Assembly (NCBI GenBank): GCA_019973155.2
Contig: BPQB01000078.1
Location: 62,001-126,000 of the forward strand
Length of the DNA: 64,000 nucleotides
Direction of reading: 5' to 3'
Source: Phanerochaete sordida
Taxonomy: Eukaryota > Basidiomycota > Agaricomycetes > Polyporales > Phanerochaetaceae
The notes under the pieces were generated by a model. The model was given only the letters and a program-made list of their open reading frames with translations. It ran no database searches and was not told the origin of the DNA. Position 1 is the first letter of the stretch. Each line of letters opens with the position of its first letter. Below, in pieces: positions 1 to 10,531 of the stretch. The translations under genes were made by a program, and so were the position numbers.

Positions 1-1212
1 GCATGCTCCTTGGCGCGGCGCGGCGCTCTGAGCTGAAGCGAAGGCCAGGGAAGCGCGAGGGCCGGGCAGGGAAGATGTCTGCCGCGAGTGCGCTCGTAGT
101 GTCCATCCCGTCCGTCGTCGTCCACGCGTGATCCGGATCCGAGCGTGACTCGGATGTTCTCGCCCGTGAGGAAGGTGTATACCGCAGGTTGGAGGTGCTG
201 GATCCGGGGCTTGTAGTGTACCTGGCACGACATCCTGGATGAGCATGCCGCCTCGAAGACACGGTCAGCACGCTTGTACAGTGTTCGACCGACAGCTGAG
301 TTCGTTCGCACCTGGAACATCGCGCTCTCCCAGATCTCTCAGAACGACTTCTGGCGTCTGCGAGGGTTCGGTAGGCGAGAAGGGCCTGGGCAGGCATCGG
401 TGTCGACGCGCATGAGGCAGGGGCAGGGAATGGCCAGAGTCGAATGCTAGCCGGGGTAGGAAAGCGAGGACAATGTCCGCGAGAGGCTTGAACGCGACCT
501 TCGGATTGACGAACATGGCGCGGGAACGGCCGTCACGTTCGCCAGCCTGCAAGCCCCGACATCAGCACACTCGCGCCGCAAGGCACGCGAACGCGTCCAC
601 TATGCGCTCACCTGCACGTCTGTCCTGCCACCATGCCCGCCATATGCATGCCCCGCTAATTACCAAGTCTTCCGCTTCTCCTCGCTTCGCGCTTTGAGAC
701 TGCTGGGGGGAGGACAGGGCGTCGTCCAATTGTCAGAGCAGTAAAACACAGAACCTAAGGCGTTTGAGACTTACCAGCACTAGCTGGACCGCATTTCTTC
801 ACCCAAGATAGCGAGCTCGCACTGGCAGTAGCATGATCGGTATCCGAGAATTAAGAGCTGCTCAGCACGACACAGAATGTCTTCGAGGGAGGGTCAGGGT
901 TCGCGGACACTTCTATGGTTGCTGGCTGTTGTATGTGGGAGTTGGGGTTCACGTGTATGGATATTTGATCTGACTTTCGCAATATCTCGCGCGCTGATTC
1001 GGCACGCGATACCGCTTTTGGGGGGTGAGCTTTGTTTGTTCCAATGTTTGGTGCCAGCCGTCGGTGAGAGTGAGAGGTCCCACACTTGGGCCTAAAATGG
1101 AAGTCACTGATTTATGGAAGGTATTTCACACGGCCCTCAGAATAAGCCTCCTCTCCTTCGCCGCGAGACTTAAGGACCTCTCACTCGAACCGACGGCGTG
1201 GGTAGGAGCCTG
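1..1212. other. No confident gene left of the retroelement
   Basis: I see no recognisable protein or RNA gene here. The minus strand is open from about position 233 to the left edge (about 77 codons, starting MSCQVHYKPRI), so the end of a gene could run off the window. I recognise no family in it and do not call it. The small frames between 265 and 1095 look like chance ORFs in GC-rich DNA. Confidence 0.4.
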
Positions 1213-1354
1213 GTCGGGCTTAGTCAGCCAGGGATTATCCGTAGAATTTTCGAGTAGATTTCTCCTGTATTTAAGGAGGCCCCGGAGGGCCTCAGAGCGT
1301 TGAACACGAGCTTTCTAGTGTTACTGCCTGCGTGTTAATCCCCACTTCTTTACA
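1213..1354 (+). repeat. Left LTR, 5'-truncated
   Basis: These 142 bp match 2674-2815 without a mismatch. The copy lacks the first 76 bp of the right LTR, including the TGTTGG start, and the sequence upstream of 1213 is unrelated. It holds a TATTTAAG box at about 1268 that could be the promoter, and it ends in TTACA directly before the primer-binding site. The missing U3 start could reflect deletion, incomplete reverse transcription or recombination. Confidence 0.85.
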
Positions 1355-1368
1355 GGTTATGAGCCCCG
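1355..1368 (+). other. Primer-binding site for internal initiator-Met tRNA
   Basis: GGTTATGAGCCCCG follows the LTR end with no gap. It is complementary to the anticodon arm of initiator methionine tRNA, whose GGGCUCAUAACC core is conserved. Copia/Ty5-type elements are primed by this internal half-tRNA rather than by the tRNA 3' end, so the site supports Copia membership independently of gag. Confidence 0.8.
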
Positions 1369-1443
1369 AAGGGCAGTAACCCTCTCGACTCTGTTTTTCG
1401 TGCTCCGGCGGACCACCCGCGCTTACCCGTTCATCATCGTTTG

Positions 1444-1605
1444 GGCGTTTCTACGCCGTTTGGCTGTCTAGCCGTTGGTGTTTCTACACCGGTTGGGTTT
1501 CTACCCGTGTTCGCGTTTCTACGCGGTTGTCGTTGGTTGGCGTGTCTACGCCGTTGCGTTTCTACGCGTTTCGTTTGGCTGTCGAGCCGTGGGCGTTTCT
1601 ACGCC
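1444..1605 (+). repeat. Array of nine covarying mini-hairpins in the gag leader
   Basis: Nine inverted repeats lie in tandem at 1444-1457, 1462-1473, 1477-1490, 1495-1506, 1512-1525, 1539-1552, 1556-1567, 1577-1588 and 1592-1605. Each has a 4-5 bp stem closed by T:A around a four-base loop. Six loops are TTCT, two are GTCT and one is GTCG. The stems differ but always pair: GGCGT/ACGCC, GGCT/AGCC, GGTGT/ACACC, GGGT/ACCC, CGCGT/ACGCG and GCGT/ACGC. Linkers are often GTT-like. Changing stems with a fixed loop point to selection on RNA structure. A packaging or Gag-binding signal is an inference; translation control is an alternative. Confidence 0.85.
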
Positions 1606-1648
1606 GTTCGTGATTGCTTAGTCATCGACTTTGTGGCACTTGCCTAGT

Positions 1649-2545
1649 ATGGAAGGACGTGCCGAGGGCAGCGGATTCAGCGGCGGATCGTCGCGTTTCG
1701 AGCTGTTGCACGACTCCAATTGGTACGCGTGGAAGTACCGTATGGAGATGCATTTGTTCCGCAAGGAACTATGGGGTTTGGTGTCCGGGGAGGAGCCGAG
1801 ACCAGTCGCGAATGCGAGAGCGCAGGCTGCATGGGACAAGCGCGCGAAGCTTGCCGCAGCGGAGATCGCCTTGCACGTGTCGGACGGTCAGCTGCCGTTG
1901 ATCCGGAAGACCACAGACCCGAAGGAGATGTGGCGGATTCTCAAGGAGACGCATGAGAACGCCGGCTGGGCGAACCGGATGGCGCTGATGCGCCGTTTCC
2001 TCTTGCTCAGGAAAGAGCCGGATGTGTCCATGCAGGATCACCTGAACCGCTTCCAGGACTATTACCAAGCGTTGATCGACGTGAAGGTCGATATTTCGGA
2101 CATGCTGAAGGTCACGGTACTCTTGGCGAGCTTGCCAGAAGAGTACGAGAACATTGTTACCGCTATCGAGTCCTACATCGAGGATACCGGTGCTACGGAC
2201 GATGCGGACGAATCGGGGGAGAAGAAGCCATCACCGAACTATGACTACGTGATGCGCCGCCTGCTGAACGAGGAAAAGCGCCGAAACCTCGTGCAGGAAT
2301 CCAGACCCGAGGCCGCGTATGCTGCGAAACCGGCGAAGCGTCGTCAGCGCCGTGAGGATATCACTTGCTTCGAGTGCAAGGAGAAGGGACATTACCGGAA
2401 CGAATGCCCGAAGGCGAAGAAAGAGCACGCCGACGTTGGCGTGGATTTCGGATTCTGGTGCCAGGAGTCCGGTGACGTCATGGAACGGTTCGACGACGGT
2501 ATCGTCGAAACCTTCCAGCGGACTCGGGACGGCTTCGCGCTGTAG
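1649..2545 (+). CDS. Gag-like protein with UBN2 region and CCHC zinc knuckle (Copia type)
   Basis: The 298-residue product resembles the retrotransposon Gag (UBN2-type) region, which forms virus-like particles around element RNA. The N-terminal part has the usual Y-WKYRMEMHL and AW-KR-AAEIAL features, then ETHENAGWANRMALMRRF and a segment ending in LLASLPEEYENIV. Near residue 245 lies a CCHC zinc knuckle, CFECKEKGHYRNEC, which normally binds nucleic acid. The true start is taken as the ATG at 1649, because the frame opens upstream only with a TTG. The stop is an ordinary TAG with no pol downstream. The acidic tail after the knuckle is not one I recognise. Confidence 0.88.
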   Translation: MEGRAEGSGFSGGSSRFELLHDSNWYAWKYRMEMHLFRKELWGLVSGEEPRPVANARAQAAWDKRAKLAAAEIALHVSDGQLPLIRKTTDPKEMWRILKETHENAGWANRMALMRRFLLLRKEPDVSMQDHLNRFQDYYQALIDVKVDISDMLKVTVLLASLPEEYENIVTAIESYIEDTGATDDADESGEKKPSPNYDYVMRRLLNEEKRRNLVQESRPEAAYAAKPAKRRQRREDITCFECKEKGHYRNECPKAKKEHADVGVDFGFWCQESGDVMERFDDGIVETFQRTRDGFAL

Positions 2546-2588
2546 CGCCGTCCGCGTCGGGATTGCCTTCTATGGCACATGCGGGCTC

Positions 2589-2597
2589 GAGGGGGAG
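2589..2597 (+). other. Polypurine tract
   Basis: GAGGGGGAG lies directly before the TGTTGG start of the right LTR. This is the expected place and composition for the plus-strand primer of an LTR retrotransposon. Confidence 0.75.
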
Positions 2598-2815
2598 TGT
2601 TGGAACGTCGTCGACCCGCGCATGTGCGCATGTGGCAGTGGGGCGCGAGAGAATGCACTGGAAATGGGATGACGTCGGGCTTAGTCAGCCAGGGATTATC
2701 CGTAGAATTTTCGAGTAGATTTCTCCTGTATTTAAGGAGGCCCCGGAGGGCCTCAGAGCGTTGAACACGAGCTTTCTAGTGTTACTGCCTGCGTGTTAAT
2801 CCCCACTTCTTTACA
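2598..2815 (+). repeat. Right LTR, complete
   Basis: The repeat runs from TGTTGG at 2598 to TTACA at 2815, 218 bp, with the usual TG..CA ends. Its last 142 bp are identical to the left LTR. The next five bases (AAGGC) have no copy before the left LTR. Confidence 0.8.
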
Positions 2816-3295
2816 AAGGCTGACGCTGCTAGTTGCCTTGTCACAATCTGCTTGTCCTCTGATGCCATCGGAGCACTTAGACATTTTGACGAATCGTCTG
2901 GGCTGCGAATTATCAGTCTTGCGGTCATAAATAATCCGAGCCCCTGTGGAATCTACAGGGAATTTATGTCGAGTTTAGTCACAGCAAATAATATACATTG
3001 CACACAAGGAGAGCGGCTCGCTGGTATATGAACGACACTACAGCCACGCCTCTTCAAACGTCGCGTCTTGGCCTTGTATCGAAGGCTAAAATGTTTATGG
3101 TCCTGCGAATTGCACAGATGTAGTGAACAAATTTTACCAAAGACATTCTGCTGCGGTTCAGGTGCGCTACCAAAATGAGCCCACGTCGGCCCCGGCTCTG
3201 ATCGTGAGAACGTACGACTGCGGAGACGCAGCGCTCAATGAGTCACAGCAGTAATCTCAGGTCGCGTTGCCCAACTTCATCCATTCCACGCCGTC
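2816..3295. other. Gene-free stretch upstream of the first F-box gene
   Basis: Nothing is recognised until about 3210. From there to 3300 the sequence resembles the upstream region of the next gene at about 4887-4980 (shared TACGACTGCGG and AGCGCTCA words), so the promoter was probably part of the tandem duplication. Confidence 0.4.
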
Positions 3296-4804
3296 ATGCA
3301 CCCCTGTCTGCATATCGACGAGGTCATAGAGAACATCGCGAGTCATGTCGAAGACAACCGCACGCTAACGCGCCTCGCACTGGTCTGCCGAGCATTCGTC
3401 GAGCCCGCGACCGATGCGCTGTGGGCTCATCTCAGTGGCCTTGAGCCCCTGCTTTCGTGCCTCTCTTCCGACCTGATGGGGCCGTCTCAAAGGTCATATA
3501 GGGCTTTGGTAAGTCCCTCTCCACCTGTTCCATGCTGGTGCTGAAGGCCCTCGGGGTTGCAGACGATAAGAGCGCCTCCGACGCTAGCCGGATGGGCTCG
3601 ATTTCGCCACTACGCTCGAAAAGTGAAGTCACTTCATATACGCCCTGCCAATTTACGAAAGCTGCAGGACAATGGCGGGACTACGATCCTGGCTGAACAT
3701 CACCCGGACGGCGTTTTGCCAAACCTCAAGCATCTCCGGTGGCACGAACAGTGGGGCTCCGAGACGCTCGCGCTGGCCTTCATGCGTCCCTCGCTGAGTA
3801 CTCTCACATACGTAGGCAACACCACTCAGGCACTGCGTACTGTCATGGAACACGTCCGAGCCAATCTCCCCCAGCTCAACGACTTCACATGCTCGTACGA
3901 CTCCCTGTATCTCCCCCCAGACGATTCCATCGTCAATGAGTTTTCGGACACCATCCTCGCCTTGGGAAACCTCACCACATTCCTGTACACCTCCAATGTT
4001 CTCCGTTCCGACGCAGTGCTCCATCTGTCCAGAATCCCGCATCTCACCACTCTCTCCGTGGTACTCGACAGCGAAACCCACGAGCTATGGATCAATCCCC
4101 GCTCTGGAGGCTTTTGTGCCCTCACAAATCTCACTTTGAGAGTCTGTCCAATGGAGGGCGGCCTATCTCCATGTGTACGCATGCTGCAGACGCTCTCGGG
4201 CCTTGCGCTTACGAACTTAGAACTAAATATCTCGACCCCCTCGATACGCGCCGGTGAATACGCAGACCTTGTCTCTGCCATCGGACGCTTTCGTCACCTG
4301 CGAGACTGTCTGATCGTAGGCAGCAGACTCAGCGGAGACCCCGCCCACGCTGCCCACGCCATCGACGCAAGCGCTCTCACTCCCCTCCACGCACTCTCCG
4401 ACATGCGCCGCTTCCACCAGAGGTCGATCCCCGTCGCCCTATACCCGGAGAGTGCCCGGCAGCTCGCCGCAGCGTGGCCTCGCCTCGAGGACCTCGCGAT
4501 CCGCGCACACTCAGTCGAGCACAGACTCTACCGTGAGCTGCGCCGCGACGACCTTCTTGCGCTTGCTCGGAGCTTCCCGAGCGCGGAGGCCCTCGCTGCC
4601 CCGGTGCACCCCGTGCGCGACGACCAGGCGTACAATCCTTCTGCGATCGATCCCCCACCGTCGGCCTCCAACTCGTTCGGTCTCGGAGAGTCCGCGAATT
4701 TAGCGCGTGCCGTCGACGGCATGGCAGCGTGCCTCGCGAAGATGTTCGCTCCGGCGCGGCTCGAGGATGACTGGGTCGAAGTCGAGAGGTCAGGTGCAGA
4801 ATGA
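3296..4804 (+). CDS. F-box/LRR-like protein, tandem copy 1
   Basis: Two exons, 3296-3508 and 3563-4804, encode 484 residues. The N-terminus (MHPCLHIDEVIENIASHV, then LALVCRAFVEPATDALWAHL) is the short F-box-like module shared by most F-box genes in this window. Such proteins usually act as substrate receptors of SCF ubiquitin ligases. The rest is a series of leucine-rich helices (LTNLTLRVC, LTNLELNIS, LEDLAIRAH) typical of a divergent LRR solenoid. The intron after codon 71 is phase 0, as in the paralogs. It is followed about 180 bp later by a clear tandem copy. The substrate is unknown. Confidence 0.82.
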
Positions 4805-4982
4805 TAGAAGTAATTCGCTCGTAAAGACCTTTTCCCCAATGGATATTGAGTGATACGTATTGAGAGTCAAATATTATGTGGCCGTGGGAGTCTACGACTG
4901 CGGTGACAGCGCTCACTCTCTGACTACGAGGACGCGTCTTTTCTCAGACCGCGCTGTCCTCCTACGCCAGTCTCAAGACACC

Positions 4983-6294
4983 ATGCATCCATGTTTACAC
5001 ATCGATGAGATCACGAGGAGTATCGCAAGCCATGTAGAGCACAGGCATACCCTGGTGCACCTGGCCTTGGTATGCCGGGCGTTCGCCGAGCCCGCGACCG
5101 ACGAGCTCTGGTCGCATCTCGATGGGCTGAAGCCTTTGCTTATGTGCTTGCACTCTAACCTGCTGGGGAAATCAGACACGGTGTACAACGCTTTGGTAAG
5201 TCCCTCCACAAATAGAGCCATATTCGTGCTGAACTAGCCTGCGAATGTAGACGATCCTCGTTCCTCCGACGCAGGACGAGTGGTCGCGATTTAGGCATTA
5301 CGCGCGGAAAGTGAAGTCGCTGGAGACTCATGCGACATATGGGGGACGGCTGCTAGACGACGCGGGGTATGCAATCCTAGCAGAGCACCATCCGGATGGG
5401 GTATTGCCGAATCTCAGGCATCTCAAGTGGCACGAATGGGGCGGCGAGACACCCGCGCTACCCTTCATGCGTCCTACGCTGAGTACTCTCGCATTCGTGG
5501 GCGGCACCGTCGAGGCTCTACGCGCTGTAATGGCGCATATCCGGGACAATCTCCCACAGCTGGAGGAATTTACCTACTCGCACGACTCGTGGTTTTCGCC
5601 AATCGATATCCTCATCAATGACTTCTCTGACACCATCCTCGCACTTCATCACTTGACCTCATTCCCCAACACCTCCGCCTTTATTCGTCCAGACGTAGTA
5701 CTTCATCTCTCCCGGCTGTCGCATCTCACATCCCTCGCTGTAATCCTCGAGAACAGGAACCGAGACCTCTGGACCCAGCCCCTGGTGGGAGGCTTCCCTG
5801 CGCTCACACATTTGACCTTAACTGTCCTGACCAAGGAGGAGGGTCTACTCCCCGGAGTCCAAATGCTACAGACACTCTCAGGGCTTGCGCTCACCAACAT
5901 CAAGATCAAGGTGTCGATTCGCTCTGTGGCCATCGACCACTGCACAAGCCTGATCTCCGAGCTCGGTCGCTTCCGACGCCTGCAAGAATGCGACATCTGG
6001 GGCAGCAGCACCATCGACGACGTCGAGTACTTCGACGCGAGCGTGTTCGGCCCTCTGCACCCGCTCGCAGACATCCGCACCTTTACCTGGCCCTTCCTAC
6101 CCGTCGCCTTCACGCAAGAGAGCGCCCAGCAGCTTTCCGCGGCCTGGCCGCAGCTCAAGGAGTTCTACGTCTGCACGCCCTCTGATGAACCCGGGCCCCC
6201 GCCGCCCGTCCCGGGTCACCGCCCCGGTTACATGCGCCTCGAAGACCTCCTCTGGCTCGCGCAGCGCAGCACGCGCCTCGAGCCAGGCCCTTGA
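4983..6294 (+). CDS. F-box/LRR-like protein, tandem copy 2
   Basis: Exons 4983-5195 and 5251-6294 encode 418 residues. The protein is close to its upstream neighbour throughout: the same MHPCLHIDEI start, the same intron after codon 71, and matching blocks such as ILAEHHPDGVLPNL and FMRP-LSTL. It ends about 66 residues early. Just before the stop the +1 frame continues with a sequence resembling the neighbour's tail (SSQALDAMTYPPRED), so a one-base indel probably truncated the C-terminus. It may still be a working adaptor because the F-box and most of the LRR region are intact. Confidence 0.8.
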
Positions 6295-6677
6295 TGCAAT
6301 GACGTACCCTCCGCGCGAAGACTCGGCGGGCGCGCCTGCGGTGTAGGGTGCGTCGGCGACGCGCGGGACATCAAGTCTCTCTGACCCCAACGAGAACACG
6401 CCGCTGTGAAGAGACCCTGTCCAAAACATCCTGCACCATGCTAAGCACCTAACGAGGTTGCGCGAGACTCGAGGGCGAAACAAGGTCAAACGTTGGAAGG
6501 ATAGTCTGAGGGGACTGGATCCTAATTGAGGCCGCGCGCAGAAGAATGGAAACATCGTTTATCACCCTGCTGGCTCATTCGTCTTCAAGTACCGTTCACG
6601 TTCGATTTGATTGAATATATATTTATTGGTTTGCGATTAGCTCGCCGCAAGGGGCGCGATAGATTATGATATGATGC

Positions 6678-7550
6678 TTAGAGGCCAGCGCGGATAGCAA
6701 GGACCTTCTTGACGGCCTCACGCTCGACGAGCTTCTTGTGCCAGCTGCGCGCAACATAAGATCAGCGGTGCGCCGTGGATCAGGGTAGTGAGGGCACGTA
6801 CGCAGCGGTGGCGGGATACTCCTTAGCAAAGTCGATGTCGACGATGCCGGGGACGGCGAAGTCGTTCCAGCTACGCAGGCATCAGCACGAGCACCACGCA
6901 CTCCGGAAAGAGGAAAGAGACACGCACGGGATGAAGGACAGGTCCGCGATCGTCGTCTTGCCGCCGACGAGCCACTCCTGCTTGGAGAGCACGCTCTCGA
7001 GGACGCTGAACACGCGCTTGATCTCGCCCTTGTAGCGCTCCTGCGCGCTCGGGAGCTGCTCGTGGTGGTAGAACGTGAACCACGCCGCCTGCCCGAAGTA
7101 CGGGCCCTGGCCGGACGACTGGTAGAAGAGCCACTGCAGCTGGTGGAACTTGTCGCCCTCGTCCGTGACTGAGACCTTGTGCTCCGGGTCGTACTTCTCG
7201 ACGAGGTAGTACAGGATCGCGTCGGACTCCCTGGAGGGAGCGTCAGTGGGCGTAGAAGAAGGTAAGACGCATGACGCACCAGAGCACGTAGTCGTTGTTG
7301 TGGTGGTCAATAATCGTCGGGATGCGCCCGTTCGGGTTGTACTTGGTGTGCTCCGGCGCCTTATGCTCCTTCGCCTGGAAATCGAGGTAGATAGTCTCGT
7401 AGGTCAGGCCGAGCTCCTCCAGGACGAAGGCGACCTTCCTGAGCAACGAAGTCAGCCTGGTCCGCAGTCTAAAAATCCAGAATATTCGGCTCACCAGCCG
7501 TTGGGGCCCTTCTTGTGGGAGTAGAGAGTGAACTGCTTGCCGTGAGACAT
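6678..7550 (-). CDS. Glutathione S-transferase, Ure2p-like class
   Basis: Five exons (7550-7495, 7438-7280, 7230-6928, 6870-6802, 6744-6678) encode 217 residues, the normal GST length, and every junction keeps phase. The N-terminal thioredoxin-fold domain starts MSHGKQFTLYSHKKGPNGWK and carries NPNGRIPTI and the ESDAI glutathione-binding motif. The C-terminal helical domain includes YKGEIKRVFSVLE, LVGGKTTIADLSFIPW and WHKKLVEREAVKKVL. The enzyme would conjugate glutathione to electrophiles in the cytosol; wood-decay fungi have many such paralogs. A TATAAAGA box lies about 65 bp upstream of the start. There is no sign of damage. Confidence 0.95.
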
Positions 7551-7619
7551 GGTTGGAGAAGTCGAAGCTGGAGTGTGTTCGATGAGGACCAGAGCCCGAA
7601 GCCCCGCACGTCTTTATAG

Positions 7620-10171
7620 ATGAGCAGCGTCCATGCCTCCATACCACCCCGACGCTTGCGTGCTGACCCCGCGCAGAGGAAAATCGCGTCCAGCAACAAT
7701 AACGTCCAATAAGGGCGACACCGCCACCCCGCTATACCGGAGTCGGACGCGCACCCCGCCCTTCGCCCGCCGACGCGGGCCTACGTCATGCATTGCGCTG
7801 CTCGCCGCAGATATGCCTCGCAATCGACGTGATCTGCCCTCTGCGCCAGCTCCACGAAGGTCGTGCACGCAGCCGCGGTGTAATTGCGTGCTGTGCGCCT
7901 CCGTTCTCGGGCCGCCTACCCCCGCACCGCATCTCTCGGTGCGCGAACTGTGGCTGGATTATCTGAAAATCAAAAGAGCCAAGTATATCAGCTCTGACGT
8001 TCCGCCAATCGTGATTGAGGTTGTGAGGTACCTGAGGTGTCGTTTCCCTAAAGGCTCAGTCCGCAGCTGTCGTCCATTTCACCAACCGAGTGCGTCTTGC
8101 GCTGTCAAGGAATGTCCGCTCTGCATCGGATATACCTCATTGCTCCACATCTTTGCTTGCAGGTACACGGTGGGATGTCGAAAGTGCACAGCAATAGCGT
8201 GCTGTGGTGCATGCTTCGAGGAGCGTCCTCGGGGAAATGAATAGATAGTGGGGAACTCGGGGCAGCATGCAGGGCGCCGTACTCTCCTGAAACGTACTAA
8301 GTAACGTTTAGAAAGATATCGAAGTGTAATATTCCGCGTACGTACGGTCAGGTCAATGGCCTAAGGAGACAGACGAGCGAGTGAGACGAACATGTTCAAG
8401 CTTGGCGCCAGATAGACGCCTGATTACATAATGAGTGCGCTGTCCAAAATCGGAAGGTGACGTCGAATAGCAAACGTTCATCGCACCTGGGCCCGAGTAC
8501 CCCCGCGCACTGGCTACAGACCGCCACTCTGCTTGTGTTCAGAAATGCCGAACGCAAGTAGGAAAACTATGCGCAGCTGAATGTCTGCTCCCATAGGCAT
8601 CATCGCTGGATCGAAGGCCTCCGCACTCGGAGTACCGCCGCAGCCGCGACCGGGCCCGCTGGCAGTTGCAGTGCCCTTACCGATGAGCACACTTTGAAGT
8701 GTCGAACCCGAGCTGCGCCTCGCGAGAGGTTCGCTTCCGGCGACGCTCGGCCTTGTCGGTCCCGGGATTCGAGGGTGTAGGAAAGAATCGGAGAGGAGGG
8801 GAAGCTGGGCTACACGATATCTCAGCGAAACTCGCATGCAGCAGATGAGGCAAGTCTCACCGTCTGTATTGCTCTCTTTCCGTCCTAATGCAATGCCGTT
8901 ACGCGGGAAGGAATTTCATCTCAGAAGTTGCAGCAAAGAAGGAAAGTGGAGCTACCGGCAGCACTTGCATCGCCAGCGCCGGTCGCGCCTCGTAGTCGGC
9001 TGTATGGGGTGACGGGCAGCGGGTTCTTGTGAGAACGGACGGCGGAAACGCGCAAGAGGCCGTGCCCTCTCTAACAAGTCCGCGCAGAGCCGACGTGGAG
9101 CTGCCCGCTGTCTGGAAGGAGATGGCGAGGGTGCTCTGGGCGGCGCCGCCCACAGCGCCAGGAGATTCTCTGTACATATGTGAGACATCTGTAATTGCGG
9201 GGTCAAGCGACATACCTGGACGTGTAGAGCCGCTTTAGTTCCTGGGCCTTGCGATGGTACGATTACGCCAGCGGCTCCCGCGCGGCCTGTCGAAACGTCG
9301 GGCGCCGCATAGGCGACCGGCCGAGGATGAACTTGCTGCTCGCAAAATGCATCGTTCAGACGCGCCCGCGATCGTCCTACTCCAAAACCCTTCGGAACCG
9401 TGGCAAAGGGCGTCTGCAAAGCAGAATCGGTGCATCAGCGCGGTTCGCAAGAAGAGTCGCGAACCACGAACCTGCGCAAAGCGATCCGCAAGAGCCGCCC
9501 GCGTCCCTAGGGTTCGGGCCATGGTGGCGCGGGAGCCCGTCCGGCGCACATCCACAAAACCACTCCCAGAGCGCAGCAGCAAGCCGCACCCCTCTACGAA
9601 CGGGGCTGCTTCTCGGTGATTCACGGCTTTGACGTTGACAGGGCTTCACACAGGAAGCGCGCGGCGGGCTGCCCGTGGCAGTCGTGCGGCGGCCCTTACG
9701 CCAGAGGCTCTCCGCATCGCTGGGAGCAACCTGTACGCTCCTGAGTCAGCTCACGTGCCGGATACGCTGCGCTATCAGCTCCTTACCTCATCTATCACGG
9801 CAACCGCACGCTGAGAAGCCATATCCTGGGAAGCTGCGTCCAGCGGGGAGGATATGACGAATGATACCGTCGGTACGCTTTGCCTGAAACTGATAGCACG
9901 ATGCGACGCGGAGGCACCTCGGGGGCCGTCTCGCGCTGAGATGCAGGTCGGCCGGTGACTGCGACGTATGCCTGGCGGTGAAGTGGAATACTGCTGAGAA
10001 GCAAGATACGAAACGAGCCATGTTCTAGGTTGAGGCTGTAGGCGCGTTCATATCGACCGTTCGAGCTTAGAGCAGCTTGGTAGCTGACGCCGATAAGGTA
10101 CTATTGTTAATGAACATATCAGATGTTTCATTCAGCTTTACAGCGGGAGCATATTCTGAGTAGAGGTTGAA
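7620..10171. other. Long stretch with no supported gene
   Basis: The stretch is GC-rich with many short overlapping frames on both strands. None has a recognisable domain, a convincing set of splice sites or a paralog in the window. The longest (7633-8244, plus) is arginine- and proline-rich and lies partly over the GST promoter, so I regard it as a chance frame. No tRNA, rRNA or repeat structure was seen. Confidence 0.4.
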
Positions 10172-10531
10172 TTAGAAGGCATGCAGGACGTAAGTCGGAA
10201 CAATGCTCTCTAACACGTCAAACTCTCCATGATCGGGGGTGCCACCCGTCTGAATAATACATATGAAATCAGCACGACCGTAGCAATGTTGCACAAGGAC
10301 AAAGTAGGGACTTGGAGTGGTGGTGATCTTCACGTCAGGGTCTAGCGGGAGCTCCCCGTGCCTCCCCATCGTCCTTCGCGTTAGAAGCGAGAAGCTGCAG
10401 AAGCATGCATCGCCCGAAGCCTGAAACCGATCGTAAGGCGAAGACGAATCTCCAAGCTGGATCACAGATAGAAAACTGCTTCCCGTGCAAAGCACGAACC
10501 CTCGCGGAGGCGTCCCCGTGTCACGTGGCAT
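10172..10531 (-). CDS. Small hypothetical protein, doubtful
   Basis: An uninterrupted 119-codon frame starts at an ATG at 10531. The product is not low in complexity (for example DPDVKITTTPSPYFVLVQHC and GGTPDHGEFDVLESIVPTYV), which is unlike the arginine-rich chance frames around it. I recognise no domain. It could be a single-exon gene, an exon of a larger gene, or chance. Confidence 0.25.
   Translation of the reverse strand: MPRDTGTPPRGFVLCTGSSFLSVIQLGDSSSPYDRFQASGDACFCSFSLLTRRTMGRHGELPLDPDVKITTTPSPYFVLVQHCYGRADFICIIQTGGTPDHGEFDVLESIVPTYVLHAF

Larger units (their letters stand above)
1213..2815 (+). mobile_element. Non-autonomous Copia-type LTR retrotransposon carrying only gag
   Basis: The element consists of a 5'-truncated left LTR, a tRNA primer-binding site, a structured leader, a gag frame, a polypurine tract and a complete right LTR. 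The 142 bp present in both LTRs are identical base for base, which implies a recent insertion or recent gene conversion. Protease, integrase, reverse transcriptase and RNase H are absent: only about 43 bases separate the gag stop from the polypurine tract. It would therefore depend on enzymes made by a full-length relative. Gag-only LTR elements (TR-GAG type) are known in plants, and this has the same layout. No target-site duplication is visible, as expected if the left end is truncated. Confidence 0.88.

Noticed and set aside
7633..8244. A 203-codon plus-strand gene
   Set aside because: It is arginine- and proline-rich, overlaps the GST promoter, and shows no domain or paralog.
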